From: Meghimatium bilineatum
Taxonomy: Eukaryota > Mollusca > Gastropoda > Stylommatophora > Philomycidae
Direction: 5' to 3'
DNA length: 64,000 nucleotides
Assembly: GCA_034231615.1 (NCBI GenBank)
Contig: CM067315.1
Span: forward strand, 33,966,156 to 34,030,155
In this document: piece by piece, positions 1 to 12,119 of the stretch
How positions within the stretch are numbered: position 1 is the first letter of the stretch
Layout: the number at the start of each line of letters is the position of its first letter
Translations under genes and position numbers: made by a program
The notes under the pieces: generated by a model
What the model saw: the letters and a program-made list of their open reading frames with translations, nothing else
What the model was told of the DNA's origin: nothing
Database searches by the model: none

Positions 1-345
1 GATGTTTTTTCTTTTCTACGTGTCCGCTTCTGTCTTGCAGTTTCTTGTCTGAATTCTTCCGCCGCTAGTGCTCCCGTTCTAATGCTGTAACGCCATGCTG
101 TTCTATCCTGCGCGAGGCTCTCCCAAGCGCCTACGTCAATATTAAGATGTTTCAAGGATGACTTGAGCGTGTCTTTGAAGCTCTTTTTCTGTCCACCCGC
201 TTTTCGAAATCCTGCCTTGAGATCTCCATAATATATTTGTTTTGGCAAACGCGAGTTCTCCATACGCACAAGATGGCCTGCTCAGCGTGCTTGCACCTTC
301 ATAAGTATTGTGTGGATGCTTATTGAAGTTGATTTTTCCAAGACC
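1..345 (-). pseudogene. C-terminal remnant of a LINE (non-LTR retrotransposon)
   Basis: Read on the minus strand, 261 down to 1 is open from a Met and runs off the window. It carries the typical LINE C-terminal pattern GHLVRMENSRLPKQIYYG, followed by KKSFKDTLKSSLK and ESLAQDRTAWR. This is the conserved tail after the reverse transcriptase, seen in many invertebrate LINEs. Just upstream in the same frame a TGA stands where family members have Trp (the RW before GH), so the copy is broken there. Upstream sequence to about 345 is still similar in flavour but no longer in one frame. The reverse transcriptase itself is not in the window. Confidence 0.75.
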
Positions 346-1016
346 TCGTAGTCTGGTATTTAATTAGTAAAGATAAGTAAATAAATGGGTTGAGAAATGA
401 CTAGCGCTGAAGTTGGTTTACAGTGTGGAAGAGTTGCGCTAATCGTCAACCACACTCTCTCTCCTGAGTTTTATCTTTGTCCAGTGGCAAGACAAAGTCG
501 AGACAACTGGGAGAAAATCAGGTGCAGTGGATGGCCAGAGCGTACTATGTGTCTAACTGTGCCCTATGCTGTCCACACAGCTCTGCTGTTAGCGCCTATG
601 TACCCGTTGAGTTACTAGACAATAGAATACTAGACGACTACTACACATATAGACTAAACGTTAGAATACTAGACAGACAAATTCACATATAGACTACAGA
701 TAAGATTGCTAGACAGACAACTAGAAATATAGACTAGTCATTAAGTATAGAAACATACGTATATATAGGAATATATATATATACTAGACATTAAAATTCT
801 ACACAGAAAAGTATACATTTAGATTAGACATACTGCTGAACAAATACACACATAAACTAGATATCAGAATACTAGATAGATTACAGATACAGAATAGACG
901 GTAAAATACTAGGGCGAGTCGTAGAGGTACCACAATGGATGCATCGACACACGAAATCATTGAGCGATTTCTATCTTCAACGATGCGAACCGGTGAGGAA
1001 AAATCTTGCCTTGTAT
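346..1016. other. Gene-free A+T-rich stretch with degenerate short repeats
   Basis: No coding potential is recognised. From about 610 to 910 the motif actagac recurs irregularly together with caaatatagac, related in wording to the cleaner array at 2205-2420. The last 9 bases (gccttgtat, 1008-1016) are the left target-site duplication of the LINE that follows. Confidence 0.5.
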
Positions 1017-2132
1017 TCTTCTTCTTCTTCTTCTTTCGTTCAATTTAAACATGTCTATATCTGTAATTCTGTCTCCTTAATAAAACTCAATGTGTAGTTC
1101 ATAGTGGCCAATAGAGCTTTGATTCCAGTGTTGTTTCCTCTGGCCAATATGTATGCCTCAGCATTTCATGCTCAGAACACTCTTGAAGTATATGTTTGGC
1201 ACTCTGTGCTGCCTGTTCACATGTACACATGGCCGTGTTGCCAATCTTGAACTTTGTATACATGTGACTGCGGAGTCGGTTGTGTCCTGTTCTGAGACGT
1301 AGAATTATAACTTGCTCTGATCTGTTCATAATGTGATAGTCATCTTGTGTTGGCGTTTGTGGCTTTCTTATTGACTTGATCATCTGTTTTTTCTGATGGT
1401 AAGTGATTGGTATATCTGGTTGGTCTTCGGCAGCACCTTCCTTAGCCAGTTGGTCTGCTTTTTCATTTCCTGGTATTCCACAGTGAGAGGGTATCCACTG
1501 CATGGTTACCCTATACTGGTAAGACAATTCGCTAAGTAGTTTTTTCAAGTCTGTTAGTTTTCCAGACTGGAGAGCTTGAAGCACTGACCTTGCATCTGTC
1601 AGGAATACCACAGGCTGTGGGCCAGAGTTGGAGTTCAACAGTTTTTTAGTTGCCACGCTAATTGCCTGGATTTCTGCATCATAATTATTGCAGAATTTTC
1701 CCGTCGGTGTTCTGATTGTATCTCTAGGCTTGTGTGGATATTCTATATATACACCTGCACCTCCATTCCTCACAACATTCTGTGCTGACCCATTTGTGTA
1801 CACTCTGACCCATATATCTTGTAGATATTCCTCATCCAGGAAACTGAGGGTGACTGTCATTCGCTGCACACTGTTCTGTTCGTCCTCGCTTAGTATTCTT
1901 TTTACATGGGTCTGAATGTATATTGTCATTCCATGGCTTTCACTCCACGGGGTTTGTTCTGGTACAGACCTTAAGGGGCTGTCAACTTCAGGTAGGTCTG
2001 TAAGTTGTCTACGGAGTCGTTTAGCTTGATGGATAAAGCTGCTCCTTTTCAGTCGCCCCATTGCTAGATTTTGGAATCTTTCCTTCATTGGATGACTTGG
2101 CATACACTGGAACTTTTCTGCTTGAATTAGTA
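1017..2132 (-). mobile_element. 5'-truncated APE-RT-RNase H LINE copy, with target-site duplication
   Basis: This minus-strand copy is near-identical by eye to the 3' quarter of the long element at 37127-41171. Its 3' end is a (GAA)n tract, seen here as (TTC)n from 1017. Similarity stops abruptly at 2132. The 9-base string gccttgtat is present at both edges (1008-1016 and 2133-2141), as expected for target-site duplication on insertion by target-primed reverse transcription. 5' truncation is usual for LINE copies. Clean duplications and an intact reading frame point to recent insertion. Confidence 0.9.
1099..2103 (-). pseudogene. LINE RNase H and C-terminal region, 334 codons open
   Basis: The frame covers the region just before RNase H, the whole RNase H domain, and most of the C-terminal cysteine/histidine region. 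RNase H acidic residues have recognisable contexts: YNAEI-type YDAEIQA, TDARSV, and PSHCGIPGNEKADQLAKEG near the end of the domain. At the first motif the usual TDGS reads TNGS here, so the first catalytic Asp of RNase H is Asn. The tail CTCEQAAQSAKHILQECSEHE is the Cys/His cluster common to this type of LINE. The extreme C terminus differs from the long copy because of a small deletion near 1105-1120. RNase H in LINEs removes RNA from the cDNA hybrid. With no endonuclease or polymerase, this copy cannot move by itself. Confidence 0.8.
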
Positions 2133-2204
2133 GCCTTGTATATTTTTTGATGTTGTCAGTTCATGATATTATTTGTCCTCTTCTGTTTCGTCCACTACAA
2201 GTTT

Positions 2205-2420
2205 AGACTAGACTGGACATAAAACGACTAGACAGACAAATGCATATATAGACTAGACTAGACATTATAAACAGACAATTACAAATATAGACTAGACTAG
2301 ACATTATAAACAGACAATTACAAATATAGACTAGACTAGACATTATAAACAGACAATTACAAATATAGACTAGACTAGATATTAGAATACTAGACAGACA
2401 ACTACAAATATAGACTAGAT
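2205..2420. repeat. Tandem array, unit about 39 bp, about 4-5 copies
   Basis: The unit contains gactagactagacattata, then aacagacaattacaaata. Copies are nearly identical in the middle and degrade at the edges. The short open frame on the minus strand (YICNCLFIMSSLV repeated) is only a by-product of the repeat. Confidence 0.85.
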
Positions 2421-3765
2421 GTAATGAGAAGAATACCACTCATACATAGTGATAGCATACAAACACATATTAAGCAAGATTTATATAGAGCCGTGGCTGT
2501 ACAGATGGTACACAAACACATACACAGTCATGAGACTGCCCAACATGCAGGCGGGACATACCGTCTTCTCTACATATAAATATTCTTTGAAAAAACATAT
2601 GCCTATTCCCTATATGTTTCGAAAAGCTGTTTAGACACAAAGGGAGATGATGATGATGAAATATTCATTATAGTTGTGAGCTCTTAACAGCACATAGCCT
2701 TTCTAACAAAAGCATAGGCAGTCATAACTAAAAGTATAACTATCACTCATCTGAGTGACCGATGCAACACTCAAAGGCCAAAGATTTGCTGTCTCAACGA
2801 CATGATTGTGTTAAGGGGGCCTATGGGTGCATGCTGAGTCCCCGAAGGGAGATATTCTAGTGTGACAGTTTCCAGGACAATCACCTCATGTCAGGAATGA
2901 AACATATTTATCTGGACCAACTAGTTCATCATATTTCTGTCAGATCTGTTGACCCATCTACAGTGATAGATCACCGAACATTCTCTACCACTTAGGAATA
3001 TGCCACAAAACGACAAAGGTGCAATGTTCACTTGCCTTTATTTCTCCGTCATCAAATGTTGCTATAGAAGAATTCTGAGAATGTCTTCATTTCCCAGAAG
3101 ACAATAGGAAGAAATCAAAAAGTAAGACGTGCAGTGACATGGATTTTTCATTGCTGACACGTTATCAGTCCATCCCCCATTATGCCTTAGTCGCCTCCGA
3201 CGACATACTGAAAAAGAGGCACTGGCCCTAATCTTTGAACACCGAACTAGAAGTCCAGGAGCCGATTGTTACACTGGCGACAAAGAGAGACAGAAATGTC
3301 TGCTTTGGGGACAAGTACCCACATTTCAATATTGATAACCCCAATAGAAGTTACCATTAAAATTCTTGCTTTTTTTGGCACAAATGTATGTGGCACAAAC
3401 CATGGCGCATAGAAAGAACGAGACTTGGCTGCGTAATGACTTCCAATTCTTATCTTGTGTAAGAACGAGAAATGCAGCTGTTTTAAAGCGGAAACTGGCG
3501 GGAACGTAAAGAGTTTCACTAACACAATCTAAATTGATTATCTCCATCATATCCAATGTCTGTTGTAACATGCAATATTAACTAGTGTGCTATGTGGAAA
3601 GTCAGTAGATAACAGCATTCACTAAAGAATTAGCTTCCAATAATCATACAATTTCCAGTAAACAAATTTCACTAAACATACAAATTCCACTAAACATATT
3701 TTAACTAAACTAAACATTATCTTTATTTCCACTAAACGTAACATTTTTAAACAAACACCTAACGC
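2421..3765. other. No gene recognised
   Basis: About 1.3 kb of mixed-composition sequence. Short open frames on the minus strand at 3247-3571 show no recognisable domain. I see no tandem array or terminal inverted repeats here. Confidence 0.4.
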
Positions 3766-4290
3766 TAAACATACAACTATCACTAAACATACAACTCTCA
3801 TTAAACATACAACTCTCATTAAACATACAACTATCACTAAACATACAACTACCACTAAACATACAACTACAACTAAACATACAACTATCACTAAACATAC
3901 AACTATCACTAAACATACAACTATCACTAAACATACAACTATCACTAAACATACAACTATCACTAAACATACAACTACCACTAAACATACAACTACAACT
4001 AAACATACAACTATCACTAAACATACAACTACAACTAAACATACAACTATCACTAAACATACAACTACAACTAAACATACAACTATCACTAAACATACAA
4101 CTATCACTAAACATACAACTACCACTAAACATACAACTACAACTAAACATACAACTATCACTAAACATACAACTATCACTAAACATACAACTACCACTAA
4201 ACATACAACTACAACTAAACATACAACTATCACTAAACATACAACTACAACTAAACATACAACTACAACTAAACATACAACTACTACTAA
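3766..4290. repeat. 18-bp minisatellite, about 29 copies
   Basis: The unit is aacatacaactatcacta, with variants tatcac, taccac and tacaac in the middle. Because 18 is a multiple of three, two minus-strand frames stay open for about 190-200 codons (VCLVIV and MFSDSC repeats). These are not genes: they have no non-repeat coding context. Left-edge copies carry ctctcatta variants, suggesting decay from that side. Confidence 0.95.
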
Positions 4291-4439
4291 AACCTACATC
4301 ATACCATGTTCACTCGCTCATTTGTTACAGTAGCCTGAAACACATTTTACTTTCCATGTATGACGTAAGAACTAACTAGTGAGTTGTTTTTTTTTTTTTT
4401 TTGGTTAAGTTGGCTGTTTAATCTCATGTAGAGTCAAAT

Positions 4440-4600
4440 TGACTCAGAAGCGATTCCAAAGTCGGATGTGTCAGGCCGAACGTTGCAAATATCGCAGCTA
4501 TGCTATACACATGACACAACGCATTCCGTTCTCCGAACTACACCGTACTAATCTACAGGATTATGAGAACGAATGCAGAAAAGGAAAGAATTAGTTGTAG
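4440..4600 (+). repeat. Copy of dispersed repeat family A (about 150 bp)
   Basis: It contains gtcggatgtgtcaggccgaa, then acacaacgcattccgttctc, then a degenerate form of the bounding segment near gagaacgaatgcag. The same ordered landmarks recur at about ten other places in the window (see 46340-46620, 52655-52810, 54605-54765). No coding capacity and no clear terminal inverted repeats are visible, so the class is unknown. A SINE or MITE is possible. Confidence 0.7.
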
Positions 4601-5031
4601 AAAAATATTTCTGTTTGATGTTGTCTCTTATTTACTTTTCTGCCTTGAACCCATCTCATCCAATATTTAAGAGTCCTCTAAGACGTGTAATAAACAGATT
4701 ATTTATAAATTTGAAAGTAAACATTTGATGCACACCGACCCGTATGTAATCCTGAACACAAGTTCTGTCAACAGGCGACGTCTTTGCTTCCAGATTCAGG
4801 GAAGGAACATATGCAAGCACTTGTTAGTTCTTGAGACACTCAGGACCTGTCTCGAACAAGAGATGCTATACCTAGTGGAAGCTTCAGAGTTGAACAGAGA
4901 AATGTCTGCAAGATTTAGTACCAGGTTGTTCAAGAATTTCTGAGAGATAAATTATCTTTTCATTTCTTTGTTTGTTAGCATTACAATTTATGTTTCGACG
5001 TGCTCTTCATTTTCTCCCCGGACAATTGAGT

Positions 5032-5033
<2 letters not shown>

Positions 5034-5069
<36 letters not shown>
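5034..5069. repeat. (TC)n microsatellite
   Basis: About 18 perfect TC dinucleotides in a broader pyrimidine-rich stretch reaching 5150. Confidence 0.95.
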
Positions 5070-5071
<2 letters not shown>

Positions 5072-5154
5072 GCCCTCACTCTGTCTGTCTTTATCAGTCT
5101 GTCCATCTGTCTTTCCGTCTTTCTCTCTGTCTATATATATATGTTCTCTCTCTA

Positions 5155-5213
<59 letters not shown>
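5155..5213. repeat. (CA)n microsatellite
   Basis: About 29 perfect CA dinucleotides. The CA and TC tracts together create spurious open frames on both strands. Confidence 0.97.
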
Positions 5214-5215
<2 letters not shown>

Positions 5216-5264
5216 AACACACTGTCCCTGTCTCTTTCATTCCCTAGTGTACCATGGACATCTA

Positions 5265-5720
5265 GATATACCGTGTGACGTATTCTCTTCATAACGTTGT
5301 CTTCCCAATGATCTCACTGAACCCTTCTCTGTCTTGGGCCATGCGGCTTGCATTTTCCAACGACGTATTCATGTTAACTTTAATATCGTCAGCCAATCGT
5401 CTTCTTAGTCTGCCTTTCGTCCTCCTCCCATGTGCTCTGCCTTCCATTATTTGTCTTGCTAAACAGTTGTGCCTCTTTATATGACTAAACAGGCGTAGTT
5501 TTCTTGTTGTTATTGTGTTTACTAACCAACACTCTGGAATGCGTTTATAATATCTGAGTTTCTCCTTTATTCCCTTTCATGATATTCTAAGTATCTTTCT
5601 CTGGCATTTCATCTCAAACACGTTATCTTCTTTGCCGCAGTTTTACATTGTGTCCATGTTTCACAGCCATATCTGTGGCCTCCAGATGTTTTCTTGCAAT
5701 ATTGTCAATTAAGAGACAAT
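5265..5720 (-). pseudogene. LINE C-terminal remnant
   Basis: The minus-strand translation shows HIKRHNCLARQIMEGRAHG, then DDIKVNMNTSLENASRMAQD, then a phrase like DREGFSEIIGKT. This is the LINE tail pattern of GH-x-x-R, a basic R/G/K stretch and a DR-x-E/G-F/W segment. Further upstream (5560-5700) a piece resembling FEMKCQRKILRIS is in another frame, so the copy is frameshifted and old. A close relative is at 16566-16815 on the same strand. Confidence 0.7.
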
Positions 5721-8044
5721 ACTGCTAGAAAAATATACGAAAATAGTACTTAGCGGAATACAGGTAATGAAAACTTCAGTTAACGACGGCTAACACACTA
5801 TCATACAACATTGCATCCAACAGTGCGTCCGACAGAGACAGTGTGTTAGTCGTTGTTCCGTAAGACCTGTATTCCACATAAGAAACATCAGTGGAAGACG
5901 AATTCTATGGACCTCTGTACGAGTTAGAAAACACAGTCAAGAATACAGAATAGATAAAACTTGAGACATAAATAAGCAAGTTCCAGGCGAATGAAAGAAG
6001 GAAAACACATTCTAATGTGTATCTGCATTACTGTCACATTCCGATTGCCTGCATATTATGTGTGCAACCTTCTGTCTTACATTTATAAAACATCCAAATA
6101 TCACCCATTCTATCTGTCAACTGTTACTTTGATGACAGTTAAATCACCTAGGCAGGTATAATCATCATTTAACGCGAATCATTCCCTGCATGGAGCTTAA
6201 CGTAGGGCATAAATAGCCCACTATCAAACAGTGTGACAGGCAATAGTTGACCTGCCTCAGGCAGGATGGATCGCTTTTTTTTTAAATAGTAAGAAACCGT
6301 CAATCTTAAGTTTATAGTTCAGTTACGGAAATAAGAATAGAAGGTCTAGGTTCAGCACAAATGATAGAGGAATGTCGACCATACACTCAAACAAGGGAGC
6401 GTGTGCACTCATAAAAAAAGCACTTGATCCGCAGACAAGACACACAGAAGCGCACGTTTGTTTGTATTCTTTGATCCCGGGAATAATAAGTAACAGACAG
6501 GACCAACCATAAATGATGTCAACATTTTGTGCCATTTCCTACCCCTCCACCTGCTTTGTCAACTGCTGTAAAATATTTAGGTACCCCACCCCCTCCTTAT
6601 GTCACAAAATGTAAACTCCATACCCAAATCCATAAAAGAAATAAACAATAAAAACTTCGAAAAATACGTTGTTTTTTCACATTTTGTAGACAATTGTTCA
6701 AATCTAAAAATATTAATTGGTCAATAAAGACGTCATTTAAGGTCCAAAATATTAAAAAACTGAAATTTGAAATTAAATGACAAGAGTTTGAAAACAGAAA
6801 CTGAAATGGTTCGGTCACTAAAAGAATTAACCCTTTTTGGCCAGCAGATTGAGCATACAACATGAAAATGGAAAGAGCAAGATGCAGAGAATGACCACGT
6901 ACTTACGTATAACACAAGCTTGATAAGTTACAATCAACGATCAGGTTATAGGGAATTGGTACATTAGGTACCACAACAGTAGTCGGAGTGGCCTAAGGTA
7001 GTGACGAAGGTCACGATCTGTATGACAAGCTTCCATGTCCGTCATAGGACTTAGACAAGACTCGCAAATATAAGACCTTGTTTGTTTGTTTGTTTGTTAA
7101 CTGGTGGGTTTGCCTCACATGACAGAGGCACGCCTCTTTCAACATATGAATAAATTCCAGCTTGGTTATATCAGCACGTATGGGAGCCAGTGATCCTTGT
7201 GGCGTGAATGACTGGTTGTCGCTAGGATTGTGGTGTCCAGCAGGGTAGCAGCTGTGACTTCTAGCTGTAATCCAGAAAGGACTATATTGTGACGTAGTAT
7301 TGGTCCTGTGAGTATGTATGTTACAGTCTGGTTGGGGTAGTCCTTAAACAAGTTTTTGGTATAGTGTGCCTTGAGGCGTTCGTCAGGGTATCATCTTAGT
7401 GTTTTCTTCTATTTGGTGTCTTCTAAGGGAAGGTTCCTTGTGGTTATTGTTCGGCACCTTTCTGTTTATTCTTCGGCAGCAGCTCCCTAGTCAACCCAAC
7501 CTTTTTTAGGTACTGGATTAATCCGGGAAGTAAAAACTGCGAGAGAGAGGAGGTGGCTACCTTTCTCACCTAGTAGAGCCACTGAAATGTGAGATTTCTA
7601 ACATTTTACACCCTTACGTCATTAATACATGCAATGGGTTAACTTTATTTTATGTTCAATCATGACAGAACATATATTTGGTAAATAGTTATATATACCC
7701 ATCTAGTTGTACTCTAAATGAGTCATAGCATAACAGGGGGAATATTAGATACGTTAAGTATCCTCTTCGCCGACCGGACATATCCGTAGGTGTTTAAATC
7801 TCCGCCTCGGTAAATCTCTCAGTGTATAACGGCTGATGGTTCCAGTTGTAAGTTGATTCACTTCTCTTTTTTAAATCTTTGTTAGGTGTGTATGTGCCAA
7901 ACCTATCTTCACTATAGATGTATGTGTAAATATGCATTCTTATGTTGGCCTGTATATCTACAATCTGAACTATAGGTGATATGCGTTGGGTATTTTGAAC
8001 TAAATATAAGACCGACTGATCCAAGACTTCTTAATAATGCACTT
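5721..8044. other. No gene recognised; includes (TTTG)n at about 7078-7098
   Basis: A long stretch with only short, unrecognisable open frames. 7085-7500 has a more balanced composition and a 61-codon minus-strand frame (7166-7351) with no family I can name. It could be an old transposon piece. Nothing supports a host exon. Confidence 0.4.
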
Positions 8045-8112
8045 GCTTATTTCCGTGGTTTTCATTGGTCACTATGATTGTACTTCGCGTGACAGCCAAT
8101 GGAAATAATGGA
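8045..8112. repeat. Hairpin MITE-like element (family H)
   Basis: The left arm ttccgtggttttcattggtc and the right arm gacagccaatggaaataatg are imperfect inverted complements around a short loop. Arms with the same wording (ttttcattggt-x-actat) occur at 42453-42508, 60391-60489 and 60968-61060, so this is a dispersed family rather than a chance hairpin. Confidence 0.6.
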
Positions 8113-8324
8113 AATATTTGTAATCCGCTTCTCCTTTGACATTTTCTTTTCATTGTTCTTGTATTTCGCCAACCATTAACACCACTGGAGATTCCTCGGC
8201 AGAGATCAGAAAGAGATTAGCAATGGCCCTACCAAAAAACATCACAGATGAAACATCTACGACAAGTGGCAAATAGAGCAACCAAATTACAACTATTACG
8301 AAGTTATATTTTTCTAGAAGCAAC

Positions 8325-8458
8325 ACTTAGTTGGAGGCAGACTGCGATGGGCACAAGATATCGAATACCTTCTGAGCATGACACTGGAAACACCTGGGCA
8401 GCTTGCACAGAACCAAGACGATTACAGTATGTCAGTGAGAACAACGTGCTAGAAATTA
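8325..8458 (+). pseudogene. LINE C-terminal fragment
   Basis: One + frame reads LRWAQDIEYLLSMTLETPGQ, then LAQNQDDYSMSVRTT and a stop. This is the RW-x-x-D-I...LAQ(D)R(D) tail shared by several LINE fragments in this window. Only about 40 codons are recognisable. Confidence 0.6.
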
Positions 8459-8669
8459 CGACACATATATACGAGTAGATCTTGCATTTACAAAGTTCAA
8501 TGCCAGGTTTCATTGCGTATGTAAGCAAATATTTGTTGTTGCTAAAATGTTTTACTTTCACTTTAATACAATTAAACAACTTTCCCAATCTAACAGACAC
8601 TTCGCACTGGTGCAAATAATAATAGTTGGGGCCAGGTTTCATATATAGTTCAAATAAAATAAATATAAT

Positions 8670-8766
8670 TGTAACATCTAGTCTTATTGTATACCAAAAT
8701 TGTAACATCTAGTCTTATTGTATACCAAAATTGTAACATCTAGTCTTATTGAATACTAAAATCTCT
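8670..8766. repeat. 31-bp tandem repeat, 3 copies
   Basis: The unit contains ttgtaacatctagtcttatt followed by gtataccaaaa. The third copy is slightly diverged. Confidence 0.85.
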
Positions 8767-9004
8767 TAAAATGTGTTAGGACGTTGTCATCTTGATGACA
8801 AAGTGAACGTCTTAACCACGGACTTTACTTTCGCTGTAATTTACATAAGAAGTAGCAAGTATCCTCATTGTTTTCGTGCGCCGATTGATATATTTGTTGA
8901 TTGTGTCACGTTTTACAGAAGATTCATCAGAATACCAGATTCGTTTGTGGAAACGTTGTGTCACGTGTTATCATTATCATCCAACTAACCAATAAACCTT
9001 CATG

Positions 9005-9200
9005 GTTGTAGGGTATGGAAACACGGACACAATAATTTCGCCACTCCTCTCTCGTATCAGTTCTATATTTGAATGTGGAGAATCATAACCCTGTCCAGTT
9101 TTTAATATTATCAATCCATACTTTTACCCCCATCTTCTTCTTCTACCCTCAACTGTTCCCTGAAAGATATTTTTGGAAAGAGAATCGTATCTCATCATGA
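9005..9200 (-). pseudogene. LINE C-terminal fragment
   Basis: On the minus strand, words resembling GTVEGRRRR and LIILKTGQGY occur. They match the order of GTIEVGRR and VDNIKDWTGL in the sister copy at 51290-51500. The two stretches align over about 190 bases with several small gaps. Old and broken. Confidence 0.55.
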
Positions 9201-9459
9201 TGGCAAACCACACAGGTTTACGATGCTTCACAAGTGTCATGAGATATTCTTGTTTGCCTGCAAAAGTATTTATTTTGCTTCTCCCGTATATATTGTCTCT
9301 ATGTTCTGTATAATCGAAACGTTTATATTAATCTGATACTTTCAACAGAAAACTCATCCGAAAATACCGTTGACGAAAACAGATCACCAATAAAGCCTTT
9401 CTGAGAGAAAGTAAAATACATATGGCTAAACAACACGGCTCTGTCTAGAAAATTACAAT

Positions 9460-9645
9460 AATTTGGTAATATCAAAAGATACAACAGCATATGATGGAAA
9501 AGACCATGATGGAGGGGTTGGTGCCGATGCAGCGAAAAAGAGGTAGGTCACGAAGAAGATAGAAGTAAGATATAAAAAACCAACTGAACAGGACACTCAC
9601 AGAAGCAGGAAGATTTGTTCACGATCGGCAGGAGTTTCAAAAGCA
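9460..9645 (+). pseudogene. LINE C-terminal fragment leading into a minisatellite
   Basis: The + strand gives MEKTMMEGLVPMQRKRGRSR, then LTEAGRFVHDRQEFQKHM. This is the LINE tail (EK-x-x-x-x-G, a basic R/G run, EAGR-x-x-x-DR). The frame has at least one stop in the middle. The final codons continue directly into the tandem array at 9646-9790. Confidence 0.7.
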
Positions 9646-9790
9646 TATGATGGCCACTACATCATGTCACAAGAGGACCACTACATCATGTCACAAGAGG
9701 ACCACTACATCATATCACAAGAGGACCACTACATCATGTCACAAGAGGACCACTACATCATGTCATAAGATGGCTTCTACATCATGTCCA
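9646..9790 (+). repeat. 24-bp minisatellite, 5 copies, inside a LINE tail
   Basis: The unit includes ccactacatcatgtcacaag and agga. It reads TTTSCHKR per unit in the LINE frame. The flanking degenerate copy (atggcttctacatcatgtcc, about 9770) and the related LINE tail at 17115-17150 (gatttctacatcctgtcgag) show that the unit descends from ordinary LINE sequence. Confidence 0.85.
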
Positions 9791-12119
9791 AGATATGCTA
9801 TGACAACAACTTCTTTTTCTGCGTTGTCTTTCTGATAACCAATACGAAAGTTCTTGTGATTTCCGCCTGGGAACTTGAAGTACATTTTGCCTCTATTTTA
9901 CAACATAGTTGTTTTATGTGCACTTCAGAAGGCACAGCATATGCGTTTTTGTCATGCATTCAGTTTGTGTGAACTTCCCTAGGCTGTGACAGCCTTCTTA
10001 TATGTAACCAGACGGCAAATGTGCGTCGACTCTAAACAGTTACGGCTTCTCGCCCACTGTGACCTTGAGCTTTTCAGGCCAAAACATGTTTCTTGGTGAC
10101 AGTCTCCTAGGAGGCATTAACCGCGGGCTTAGACTTGGGCCGAATACGTCTATCTCGCACGAGGTGTTCCGCGACCAGTGAACACTTCTCGCGTAACTAG
10201 AGCATTGTGTGTGTGCTCATAGGGTACTGAACCTTTCTTCTACGCAAACATGATTCCGGTATAGGAAAACCTCGACAGTAGAGTTGGACCTGAGTTCGTT
10301 CGTCCTCTGAGCCTATGTCATTCACCGACATCGTCAACCTCTCGTCCACGACTGATTTTCTACCCTTAGTTAGAAGCGATGGGGGCTAAAAGCAGTTCTC
10401 AAGCTGAACACACATTTAGTTCAGATTTCCTAGTAACGTTTTCCCTTTTCTGTTTGCACGTGGCGCTGCCCTCTGAGCTGTGCTGTCCTCTCATTGTACT
10501 TAATATGTTATCATTGTGGATACTAAAGCACTCATGACATGCACCCATTGGCCACTCTTCTAATGTTCCTATCAGATTCTTTTGCGCGACTGTCTGTCGA
10601 CAGTGCCGCTGTATGTGTTGGCGCAGATGTGTCTGAGATGTTGTCTGTTTTTAACAGTCAATTCTCATTCAATCAGCTACCTCCACATTCACGGGCACGA
10701 TCCTCAAAAGTGTTGGCCACAAGCACAGAACAAGTTATTTCTGCTAACGGTGTACACCACGAGAAGGTACTTTTTGATCTTGGTGATCTGCTAACCATGG
10801 GACCGCACGAGAGCGATGCGGTACCTTTTGCACCCCGAAGATAGCTCTATCCCTCCTTAATCTTTCTCCCATTAATTAAGTAAGTATATCACCGCCCCCG
10901 ACTGTTTTTATGACGTAGTAGCAAGTCATTTTGTATGTATAGATGTCTGTGCATCAATACATGAAAAATCTGAGCTGATTTTTTTTGCCTATGTGACCTC
11001 GTTGCAAACGATTGTTTACCGCTTCAAGTTTGCTTCAAGCGTGAGCCCACAGAATCGGGTATGGAAACCCCGTTGTGGATAAGAGAAAGGTCGGAGTTCA
11101 CATCCGATGTACTCAGGGAAGTCAGCGACATTTCTTTTTGTTTTTACCACACTTGAGATTGGCCTTTGGCGGTCCAGAAATCTGGGCAGTTATGAGCCGA
11201 ATGAAGAGTTAGAGAAAGACTGAAAGAGGTGTACTTTCAGAAAGGAATGTGTTTGACTGAACATTTGTATTGGTGCGCGTCCACCACATCACGCACACAC
11301 ATAAATAATAAATACACGCAGGTATAATAAATATATAAATATCACAAGTAATAATAAACATGCGGTTGTATTAGCGTTGTTTACGTCACTCGCACATTAA
11401 ATAGCACACCCGGTTGCGTGTTCACTCGTTCTTCGTGGTTTGAAATAAAATTGACAACCTTGTTTCACCCAATCACAAGGAAGTAGGGTACCAGTGCATA
11501 TGCTTTGGAAAAGTTGAGAAATGTCGCCATCGATACTAAGCAAGTGATGTAGGTGACGATAGTCGGGCTGTTTCTGCTCGACTACTGACTAAGCAGTGAT
11601 GACTAAGCAGTTGACCACTTATGAGAAACCACATATTCTATCACGCTGGTTCATAAACTCAGCTTATACTTACATTTCTCTTTGTCTTTGGTAGCATATC
11701 CTATGCAGGACTTGGCTATCGATCCAACACGTTTTTGGTTGTAGTGATTTTCTAGGCAATATAAATACCGTACGTTCAGTAGTTTGCCAGTGCTTTCTGG
11801 GCGGTACGAATACACCATTGCCTGTGGCGGGATCGAATTCGGTACCTTGGTCGTCACAGACGGGATATTGTACCACTCCGTCAGAGAGCCGGACTACGTA
11901 CATTTATACACAGTAAACACACTCAAGCATGTACGTGTACACTACAGATGTTGTGTATCCTTGTACATATGTTGTGCATACTTGTGCATATGCTGTTCGT
12001 CCATCACAAATAAAGATAACCATTTGTTGTGTTTCCTGGTCTGTCCTTTCGGTTAGCACAATTGGAAAAGATGTATTTCCAATTAATTACATGTCGGAAT
12101 GATGGTTTCATAATTAAAG
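9791..12119. other. No gene recognised; somewhat higher G+C at about 10000-10860
   Basis: Open frames of 60-100 codons (for example 10539-10844) have no recognisable domain. The 10000-10860 part is less repetitive and richer in CpG than its surroundings. It could be an older transposon or a regulatory stretch. A tRNA B-box-like ggagttcacatcc is at about 11090. Nothing firm is seen. Confidence 0.35.

Noticed and set aside
3622-4276. Long minus-strand frames of 188-203 codons
   Set aside because: They are translations of the 18-bp array, whose unit is a multiple of three; two frames are open at once and no non-repeat coding sequence is attached.
10539-10844. A 101-codon + frame in a G+C-richer block
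   Set aside because: A second overlapping frame is open too and no family resemblance is seen.
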